This document shows positions 8,338-14,829 of a DNA stretch of 14,829 nt, piece after piece. The notes beneath the pieces are model-generated. The model was not told the DNA's origin. It did not search any database and saw only the letters and a program-made list of their open reading frames with translations. The stretch is from Funneliformis mosseae (Eukaryota > Glomeromycota > Glomeromycetes > Glomerales > Glomeraceae). Positions within the stretch are counted from its first letter, which is position 1, and every line of letters starts with the position of its first letter. Made by a program: the position numbers and the translations under genes. The DNA is taken from the NCBI GenBank assembly GCA_910592005.1, contig CAJVPP010002452.1, positions 1-14,829 of the forward strand, in the 5' to 3' direction.

Positions 8338-9662
8338 TACTGGCCTTACCATAAATTACTGGATTTTTTTACTATTTATAGAATTTATATATAAAATAAA
8401 AAATTTTTCACATATATAAAAATTTTTTCACACATTATTTAACTGAATTTTTTTTAAAAAAAAATAAAGTACTAAATACAAAACTTATTATTCAAAAATT
8501 TAATTTAAATAAAATTAATATTTTGTATGTCTACCTTTAGCTTTAATTACTGCTTTGATATGATTAAGTAAGCTTAAAATTAACCATGAATTGTTTTAAT
8601 GCTAATTTTTCTCTATTCCTCTTGTACTATATTAATTAACTCTTATTTAGATTTAAGTAAAGGCTTTCTTCTTTGGATTTGATAATCTAAATAATTTCAC
8701 AAATTTTTAATTAGATTGAGATCTGAACTTTGTATCATCCAATCTAATACTAGAATATTATGCATTCTCATCTACTAAACACTATAATTTGATATGTGAC
8801 ATGAGACTTCATCTTGCTGAAATATAAAATTAGAATAATTACTAATCTGTAATACAAAATGATTAGCTAAAATATTGATATAACTATCAGAATCCATATT
8901 CCTATCTATTATAACTAATGGTTCAACTCTATGCTAATTAAAACAACTCCAAATATTATCGATCTTTTACTAAATTTAATTATAGGTTGAATACAATTGT
9001 TATTATATGCTTTTCTAGAATTTCTCCATATACTTATTCGTCTATCTAACTCAAAAAAAGTAAATCTTAACTTATCTGATTATATTATTTGTTTCCATTC
9101 TTCTTTCTAGTTTCTTTTTTCTTTATACTATCTCAAATAATCATTTCACAATTTTTCAGTTAAAAGAGGTTTTTTATGTATAGAATAATTACCAAAATCC
9201 ATATAATGAAAATACCTTTTAAATGTACTGTTATGTAAAGTTATATTAAAATTAAAGTTTAGTTTATTTGTTATATAACCAAAGGGAGAAAACTGATTAA
9301 TATGAATTATTCATTGTAAAGTCTAAGTATCACATTAAAAGAGAATTTTTAAATGTTCAGAACATTTTTTAAATATTGCAGAATCTATTTCTTTATGTCT
9401 TTTAATTATATTATTTATTATATTGATAGGAATATCAAGTTAAACTGAAATAACATTTTGCTTAACATTACTCAAATAAGTGCTAATAATATATTCATAT
9501 TAAGTTTCTAATAGTTTATTTCTATATATTTAAAACTAGAAGAGAAATAAAAAACTATTTTATTTTTTTTTATTTATATATACAATGGGATAAAATCATC
9601 GATTGTGAAACTGAACACTAATTCACATGACTAAAAATCTGATAATTTATGATAGGCTAGTA
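8338..9662 (-). mobile_element. Tc1/mariner-like element, complete but dead
   Basis: The left end TACTGGCCTTACCATAAATT and the reverse complement of the right end, TACTAGCCTATCATAAATT, match with one gap and a few mostly C/T or G/A differences. The match continues through a GGATTTTT/AGATTTTT stretch. TA is present at both outer edges (8336-8337 and 9663-9664). The 1,325-bp length is typical of Tc1 elements with one transposase gene, and a matching transposase relic fills the interior on the minus strand. Confidence 0.88.
8515..9523 (-). pseudogene. Tc1-type transposase relic (DD34E)
   Basis: Minus-strand text follows a Tc1 transposase from end to end. EYIISTYLSNVKQ and LDIPINIINNIIKRHKE form the helix-turn-helix region. 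HYMDFGNYSIHKKPLLTEKL follows, then SDKLRFTFFELD (first catalytic Asp, 9074-9076). NYSNFIFQQDEVSCHISNYS carries the second Asp (8811-8813), and SSDLNLIKNL has Lys (8706-8708) where the catalytic Glu belongs. DYQIQRRKPLLKSK and IKAVIKAKGRHTKY precede the stop at 8515-8517. The second Asp and the Lys are separated by exactly 34 codons, the DD34E spacing of Tc1. Pro in the usual QSPDLNP motif has become Ser/Leu, and several Trp, Gln or Arg positions are stops. A frameshift lies near 8595 and others are likely. The protein should be about 340 residues; none is translatable as it stands. Family assignment is confident. Confidence 0.92.
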
Positions 9663-9767
9663 TATTACTAAATAAAAATATCTAATTCATAAATTTCATT
9701 TTATCTTCAAATTCAAATCTGAAATCTACTAATGTTAACTCATATATTAGAAAATTTAATAAATGTA
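9663..9767. other. AT-rich spacer
   Basis: About 100 bases lie between the Tc1-like element and the next nested repeat cluster. No features are seen. Confidence 0.4.
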
Positions 9768-9796
9768 AGGTTGCATAACCTTATATTTCATAAGTA

Positions 9797-10321
9797 GTGT
9801 TCTGTACAGATTCAGATCAGATCTGATCCATTAGATTCAGATTGGATTCAAATTTGATTCATCAGATCTTAATTCAACTTTTTAAAGCTAAAAAGTTCCT
9901 TTTCAATAAAAAGTGATGAATTTTCAGACTTCTTTTAAGCCAAAAATTTGTTTCCTTTTATTGAAAAGAAATGAATTTTCGGATCTTTTTTAGAACTGAA
10001 AAGTTCTTTCATTAAAAAGGAACAAATTTTCAGAACTCTTTTAGAGTCGAAAAGTTCCTTTCATTGAAAAGAAACATTTTTTAGATCTCTTTTAAAACTG
10101 AAAATTCATTTTTTCAATAATACTTTCAGATTCAGATCAGATCAAATTTAGACTTAAACTGATCTGTCAAATCTAAATTTAAGATTTGATCTGTCAGATT
10201 CAGATCAGATCTGGATTTCAACAGATCCATCAGATTCAAATCAGATTCAGATCCTGAAAAATAAAAATCAGATCAGATTAGATTTAAATAAAATCTGATC
10301 TGATCCAATTTTGTGAAACAC
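9797..10321. mobile_element. MITE-like element with GATCAGATC-rich ends
   Basis: The ends start GTGTTCTGTACAGATTC on the left and, reversed, GTGTTTCACAAAATTGG on the right. TA flanks both sides (9795-9796 and 10322-10323). Both ends continue into long runs built from GATCAGATCTGATC, GATTCAGAT and similar partial palindromes. The core is a ~52-bp tandem array. There is no coding capacity. The architecture (short TIR, low-complexity partially palindromic flanks, central tandem array) parallels the element at 4308-5437 but shares no sequence with it. Confidence 0.7.
9879..10125. repeat. ~52-bp tandem repeat, about 5 units
   Basis: Units begin near 9880, 9932, 9985, 10038 and 10089. Each runs roughly CTTTTARARCTGAAAAGTTC, then CTTTCATTGAAAAG, then GAAYRAATTTTCAGAYCT. 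The AAGTTCCTTT...AAAAGGAAC halves are inversely related, so each unit can fold. Core of the element at 9797-10321. Confidence 0.85.
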
Positions 10322-10356
10322 TATTCTAAGTTTTACATAAAGCTACAGGGTCATCA

Positions 10357-10478
10357 AAACCTTACAAAATGTAATACTTCATTATTTTATAAGATAAAAT
10401 TCTTAGAAATCTTATAAATAGAATATTTTGTCAAATTACGAGATAATATACTTTAAAATTTTACATATTATAAGGTTT
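10357..10478. repeat. Inverted pair of 18-bp arms
   Basis: AAACCTTACAAAATGTAA (10357-10374) matches the reverse complement of 10461-10478 (AAACCTTATAATATGTAA) at 16 of 18 positions. The pair encloses about 86 bp of AT-rich DNA. It may be a tiny MITE sharing its left terminus with the neighbour ending at 10362, or one of several scattered AAGGTT-type termini. Confidence 0.5.
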
Positions 10479-10723
10479 ATGATTAAAGTTACTTGTTTAA
10501 ATTCATTTTGGATTTAATAAAATGTCTAAATTATTGTTTTGCTAATTTTTTACTAAGATTTGATATAGTTTTGCATTTTTATAAGCTTTGATATAATTTT
10601 ATTTTTTCAGAATTTTGCAGATTTTTTAATAAAGTTTTAATATAATTTTGCTAAATTTTACTTTTTTTCATTTAGATAACTTGTAAAACCTCTAGATTTT
10701 ATCTCATAATCTTATTTATAATA
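10479..10723. other. AT-rich stretch with a loose ~40-bp repeat
   Basis: No gene is seen. Between about 10555 and 10660 three related segments (TTTGATATAGTTTTGCATTTT, TTTGATATAATTTTATTTTTT, TTTTAATATAATTTTGCTAAA) suggest a short decayed tandem repeat. Confidence 0.4.
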
Positions 10724-10872
10724 TATAATAATTTAAAAGGTTATGATGTATAATAATTTGAAAGTTATGATATATAATAATTTGAAAGTTTATGATATAT
10801 AATAATTTGAAAAATTATAATACGTAATAATTCAAAGGGTTATAATACATAATAATTCAAAAGATTATAATA
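10724..10872. repeat. 25-bp minisatellite, 6 units
   Basis: Units start at 10724, 10749, 10773, 10798, 10823 and 10848. The consensus is near TATAATAATTTGAAAGGTTAT followed by GATA. The fifth and sixth units read ACGTAATAATTC and ACATAATAATTC where the earlier ones read ATATAATAATTT, again C/T and G/A differences. Confidence 0.9.
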
Positions 10873-11476
10873 AAGTTTCCTAAAAATAACTTATAAAATG
10901 TATATTTTGTAATTATTAAATATTTATTATTTATTAAAAAAAATAAATAATAATTATATTAAAAAATAAAAAAAAATCTATAATTTTTAACTCTTAATCT
11001 TTTTGCGATATTTTTTAATATTAAAATTATTAAAATGAGTTTTAATTAATATAAATATAAAAAACATCAAAAAAAATAGATTTTTTATCTTCTTTATTAT
11101 TAATAATTGAATTATTATTATTTTATTTTCTAATATATAATAAGATAAATTAAAATTAAATTATACTATAGATTAAATAATATAATTTTATATTATTTAT
11201 ATTCTTATAAAAATCATTTATAATAGTATCATTTATATCAATAATGACTTTATTGTAAATATAGCAAAATAAAATTCAAGTATTTTTATCATTATATATG
11301 AAAAAAATAATTACTTACATCTTTTTTATAATTCAAATAAATATTTGAAAATTTGCTTTTTTATTAAGAAATTTGGTTTTTTATAATTTAAAATAAATGT
11401 TATTAAAATAATAAAATAAAATAGATTAAAAATATTTAAAATAAATAACTTTTTACTTGTATTGATTGTAATTTTT
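10873..11476. other. Nearly pure A/T gene-free stretch
   Basis: There are long A and T runs and ATTATTAAT-type sequence, with only scattered G or C. No coding text, RNA gene or clear tandem period is seen. It leads into the triplet array through a T-run at 11472-11478. Confidence 0.5.
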
Positions 11477-12050
11477 TTAGTAGCATTGGTAATATTAGAT
11501 ATAATAGTAACAGCATTAGTAGTATTGATAGTAATAGCATTAATGATAGTGATAATATTAACAGTAGCATTAATAAGAATAGTAACATTAATAGTAGTAT
11601 TAACAGCATTGGATGTGATGGTAGTAGCATTAGTAGTATTGATAGTGGTAGTAATATTAGCAGCAATAGCATTGGTAGCATTAATAGCATTAATGATAAT
11701 GATGATTAGTAGTAGTATTGATGATAATAGTAACATTAATAGCAGCATTAGTAATATTGAATATGGTAGTAGTAGTATTAATAGCATTAATAGTAATAGT
11801 AATATTAATAGTAATATTAGTAGTATTAGAAGTAATAGTAGTAGTAATAAAATTGATAGTAGTGATGATATTAGTAGTAGCATTAATAGTAATAGTAATA
11901 TTTGTAGTAGCATTGATAGTGATAGTAATATTAATGGCAATATTAGCAGTAATAGACATGGTAGTAACAATATCAATAGTATTAATAATAATAATAATAT
12001 TAACACAGCATTAATGATGATATGACATTAGCAGTAGTATTGATAGTGAT
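11477..12050. repeat. Three-base-periodic array, left block
   Basis: This block is made almost entirely of the triplets AGT, ATT, AAT, AGC, GAT, GGT and AAC in irregular order, for example AGTAGCATTAGTAGTATTGA. C is rare and occurs mostly in AGC, AAC or ACA. The triplet phase slips by one base near 11705. Because stops are almost absent in some frames, long frames appear on both strands (Ser/Asn/Ile/Asp on plus; Leu/Ile or Thr/Asn/Ile on minus); I regard these as artefacts of the array. Confidence 0.9.
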
Positions 12051-12066
12051 CAATATTAGCTTTTTA

Positions 12067-12574
12067 GACTAATGAACTTTAAGATCATTAGACTATTATC
12101 TAATAAACTTAATTTATTTCAATTCTATTAAACTTTGAACTATTAGACTATAGACTTCATCTAATAATTATAAATTTATATATATTTTAGCAATATGTTT
12201 ATAATTGTAATAATTAATAAAATGTATATTATGTAAATCATTTTTATTAATATTTGTTAGAATTTTATTAAATTATTACTTAATATAAAATTTAACAAAT
12301 AATTAGATTTTTTTAAACTTTCAATAAAAGTTTCTGATAAATTTGAAATATTTATAATATTAATTTCAAGCTCTCTATTACTTAAAAAATCAAGATCAGA
12401 TAGAATTGTTCTAGTTGAACAATTTTATTATTATTCCAATTTTTAAGTTAGGCTATTATTATAAATTTAATTAGAATTATAATATATAAATCATAATTTA
12501 ACTAAATTATATAATCATAGTCTATTTGAATAAATTAGACTGGATTTCTTCATTAGATATAAAGTTCAATAGTC
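12067..12574. mobile_element. Putative TIR element inserted in the triplet array
   Basis: The left end GACTAATGAACTTT and the reverse complement of the right end, GACTATTGAACTTT, match at 13 of 14 positions. TA lies on both sides (12065-12066 and 12575-12576). Inside are repeats of TTAGACTA/AATAGACTA and ATCTAATAA. The interior is A/T-rich without coding text. Array sequence of the same kind stops about 15 bp before it and resumes about 38 bp after it. Confidence 0.6.
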
Positions 12575-12612
12575 TATTATTAGAAATTAAATAAGGTCCA
12601 ATTTTACTGGTT

Positions 12613-12870
12613 GTGATAATAATATTAATAGTAGCATTAATAGCATTAGACATGATTATGATAGTATTAGTAGTATTAATAATAGTAGTAATATTAGTAG
12701 TAGCAATAGTGGTGGCAGTAATATTAATAATATTGATGACATTAATAGTAATAGTGATATTAGTAGCAGCAGCAGTAGTAGTAGTATTAGTAGCATTAGT
12801 AATATTAGTAGTATTAGTAGCATTAATGGTAGTGATGACATTAGCAGTAGTATTAATAGTGATAGTATTA
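12613..12870. repeat. Three-base-periodic array, middle block
   Basis: Same triplet vocabulary as the left block, for example GTAGTATTAGTAGCATTAGT, with an AGCAGCAGCAGTAGTAGT-like run near 12764-12782. It stops abruptly at the TA of the next inserted element. The overlapping reading frames on both strands are artefacts of the period. Confidence 0.88.
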
Positions 12871-13289
12871 GAGACTGGATTCATATTCGTTTAACTCAAG
12901 TTAACTCGAGTTAAATTCTGATTTGAGTCAAGATTTTCTTAATTCGAGTCAGAATTCGAGATAATTTGAATTAAAACTACTCAAGTCAACTTCAAATTTA
13001 TGCTATATTTTATAAATAGCATGTAATTCTTTTTTTTAAACTACACTTATTAGCATAATATAATTAACATTTATTATATAATCATTGAATAAAAATTTTT
13101 TAAAAAAATTTCCTTTAGTTCAGCCCCTAAAATATCACAAAATTTTGGCCCGCATTGTACTTTTCTGGCCTGCATTATGACTTTAACTTGAGTTTTTGAC
13201 TCAAATTTCCAACTCGAGTACTCTTCGAGTCAAAAATTTCTTGATTCGACTTTGACTCGAGTTTACTTTTCTGACTCAAATCCAAACTC
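12871..13289. mobile_element. MITE-like element with CTCGAGT-rich ends
   Basis: The left end GAGACTGGATTC and the reverse complement of the right end, GAGTTTGGATTT, match at 9 of 12 positions, with TA at both edges (12869-12870 and 13290-13291). Both ends lead into GAGTCAAGTTAACTCGAGT-type sequence (12893-12985 and 13188-13276), the same vocabulary as the ends of the 4308-5437 element. The centre is A/T-rich. It also holds a GGCCCGCATTGTAC / GGCCTGCATTATGAC direct repeat near 13147-13182, the most G/C-rich spot of this region. Confidence 0.7.
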
Positions 13290-13299
13290 TAGATAGTAT

Positions 13300-13648
13300 A
13301 TTAAACAACAACATTAGCTGTACTAGACATGGTGATAGTAATATTAATAATATTGATAATATGATAACATTAGCAGTAATAGTGGTAGTAGCATTAATAG
13401 TATTAACAATATTAATAGTAGTAGTGATATTAGTAGTAGTATTAATAGTGATGATAATATAATAATAGTATTGGTAAGCATTAGATTTAGTAGTGATAGT
13501 ATTAGTAGTATTAGTAGTATTGGCAGTAGCAGTAGTAGTATTAGTAGCAATAGTAATAATGGTGATAATATTGATAGCAATAGTAATATTAGCAGCATTG
13601 ATGATAGTAATATTAGTAATATTTGTGGTAGTATTTGTAGTAGCATTT
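13300..13648. repeat. Three-base-periodic array, right block
   Basis: Same triplets as the two blocks to the left, for example AGTAGTATTAGTAGCAATAG. A short transition lies at 13292-13345 and the block ends at a T-run (13648-13654). It is the continuation of the array beyond the insertion. The Ser/Asn/Ile frame on plus and the Leu frame on minus are not credible proteins. Confidence 0.88.
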
Positions 13649-14377
13649 TTTTAATAAATAATAAATATATAAAATTTAAATTCAGATTTTCATATAATAT
13701 TAAAAATAAAATATTTAATATCAAATGTTTTACTGCTTATTTTTGAAGTTGTTTGAATTTGCAAATGTTGTAATCATATTTTATGTTACAGATATTTTTA
13801 ATGCATTTTTTTTATTAATCAATTAACCTCTTTAACTTATAAACTTTTATTTCTTTTTTTGAACTATTAAAAAAAAAATTCAGAAGAATAATTAATATTT
13901 TTTAATTATTAAATAATTATATCTGAAATATCTTTTTAATAACTTTTGCAATAAGACTTATATTTTGATCTTTATATTTATGATAAAATTAACTTTTAAG
14001 CTAATATATATAAGCATACTTCTGACTTTAAAAATAAAATAAATCAGTATATTAATGAAATTATTCAATAATTTAAAATTCTTCCAACATATTATTTAAT
14101 TCATTTTTTTATAAATTAATAAGTTTAAAAAATTTTAATACTATTAATATATTATTTATTTAGTTTTAAAATAAAAGGGTTAATATTTAAAATAGAATTA
14201 TTAATGATTAGTATTTTTATAATATTTTTAAGAAAATATATTTGAGTTTTTTTGTATAAAAAATAGTATAATACAAATTGATGTAATATTTAATTGTAAA
14301 AAATAATGTAATTATAGATACCTGCTGAAATCTTCTTAAAATATTTTGTTATATTCTTTTCTATATTATCATAGTGT
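13649..14377. other. AT-rich gene-free stretch
   Basis: No recognisable reading frame, RNA or tandem repeat is seen. Long T and A runs and ATATTATTTATTT-type sequence dominate. It ends sharply where base composition becomes more balanced at about 14378. Confidence 0.5.
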
Positions 14378-14829
14378 TGTTAACGTGCAATCCTTGCGAA
14401 TTGTGACAGTTAGACGGGGTGTTCGAGTGGTATTTCTTTTAAGTTTACGTAGCGACTCAATTTAGTTTATCCTAAGATTTATAATCGACACAATAGTGTA
14501 TTCACGATAAGACTAAAAGCAAAATGACTCAATCGATTCAGAGGTATAATAATATGTTTATTGATAATAATAAAAATAAGAATACGAGATAATAATAGAA
14601 AAATAAGAAAATAAGAAGTAATACGAAAAGAGAATTAAAAAGGTTTAGAGTACTAAGTGAGATGTTAGGCCAGGCGCCTCTACAAGAACTACTAGATGCG
14701 TATCTAAAAGCAAAACTAAAGAAAAACTAAAAGTGAACTAAAAGCGAACTAAAAGCGAACTACTGTTTACATGATTCTATTGCTTTCTATTTATATTAAA
14801 TTAATACATAGATGAATATAACAAATAAA
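14378..14829. mobile_element. LTR-like segment, runs off the window
   Basis: At TGTTAACGTGCAATCCTTGC the sequence changes from A/T runs to a mixed composition with retained CpG (GTGCAATCCTTGCGAATTG, GACGGGGTGTTCGAG, GGCCAGGCGCCTC). A TGTT start and a long non-coding segment suit the 5' edge of an LTR. It includes a purine-rich stretch (14560-14640) and an 11-bp tandem repeat. No coding text is seen and the other end lies outside the window, so the LTR assignment is inference. After about 14765 the sequence is again A/T-rich. Confidence 0.45.
14703..14761. repeat. 11-bp tandem repeat
   Basis: ACTAAAAGYGA occurs at 14726, 14737 and 14748, preceded by two degenerate copies (from 14703 and 14715) and followed by a partial one. 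The unit at 14726 has TGA where the others have CGA, one C/T change. Confidence 0.85.

Larger units (their letters stand above)
9768..10362. mobile_element. Short TA-flanked inverted-repeat element, interrupted
   Basis: The left end AGGTTGCATAACC and the reverse complement of the right end, AGGTTTTGATGACC, are related, with TA on both sides (9766-9767 and 10363-10364). Without the inner insertion (9797-10321) the element is only about 70 bp, so this is tentative. The left end is also palindromic within itself (AAGGTTGCATAACCTT). Confidence 0.4.

Noticed and set aside
11326..12025. Several overlapping long reading frames on both strands (Leu/Ile-rich, Thr/Asn/Ile-rich, Ser/Asn/Ile-rich)
   Set aside because: All arise from the three-base-periodic array, which lacks stops in several frames at once. 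Frames overlap on both strands, have extreme composition and no domain.
12522..12894. Reading frames in the middle array block
   Set aside because: Same artefact of the triplet period. The minus-strand frame also runs into the inserted element at 12067-12574.
13344..13746. Leu-rich minus frame and Ser/Asn-rich plus frame in the right array block
   Set aside because: Periodicity artefact; the tails in flanking A/T-rich DNA look random.
1..14829. tRNA or rRNA genes and intact host genes
   Set aside because: I saw no GTTCRAATC-type tRNA arm in a cloverleaf context, no rRNA-like conserved core, and no long frame outside the arrays. GTGTTCGAGTGG near 14420 resembles a T-arm fragment but lacks the rest of a tRNA.
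14378..14829. Protein-coding gene in the more G/C-balanced right end
   Set aside because: No frame of useful length and no recognisable motif; repeats and purine runs fit non-coding LTR sequence better.

Overview
The window is very AT-rich and has no intact protein-coding gene that I can support. It is eukaryotic, intergenic and made almost entirely of dead mobile elements and repeats. Three coding relics can be recognised by reading through stops and frameshifts: a Fanzor (eukaryotic TnpB-like, IS607-type) nuclease, a large transposase-like protein with a DDE-type residue pattern, and a Tc1/mariner transposase. This mix, with CpG-depleted minisatellites and short TA-flanked inverted-repeat elements, fits an arbuscular mycorrhizal fungus (Glomeromycotina) best. 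That assignment is inference from recalled families; another AT-rich early-diverging fungus is possible.

Layout. 1-1180 holds nothing recognisable. 1180-2060 (minus) is a decayed coding relic of unknown identity. 2082-3547 (minus) is the Fanzor relic. About 4003-8056 looks like one large DNA transposon: weak inverted termini, a degenerate ~85-bp repeat array at its right end, and a minus-strand transposase-like pseudogene (4140-7500). That pseudogene is interrupted by a 1,130-bp non-autonomous element (4308-5437) built of 26-bp and 50-bp tandem repeats. Dropping the insertion and one TA restores the pseudogene's frame across the junction. 8338-9662 is a complete but dead Tc1-like element with its inverted repeats and TA target duplication. 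9768-10478 holds nested short inverted-repeat elements. 10724-10872 is a 25-bp minisatellite. 11477-13648 is a long three-base-periodic array (AGT/ATT/AAT-type triplets) split by two inserted elements (12067-12574 and 12871-13289). 14378 to the window end looks like the start of an LTR-type element with less decayed base composition.

The elements do not work together as a pathway. What unites them is the way they died. Differences from recognisable family motifs, between inverted-repeat arms and between tandem units are mostly C-to-T and G-to-A transitions. They turn Gln and Trp codons into stops, catalytic Asp/Glu into Asn/Lys, and CpG into TpG or CpA. That suggests cytosine deamination of silenced repeats, acting on both strands. 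Nested insertions give a partial order of events: the transposase-like gene is older than the insertion inside it, and the triplet array is older than its two insertions.
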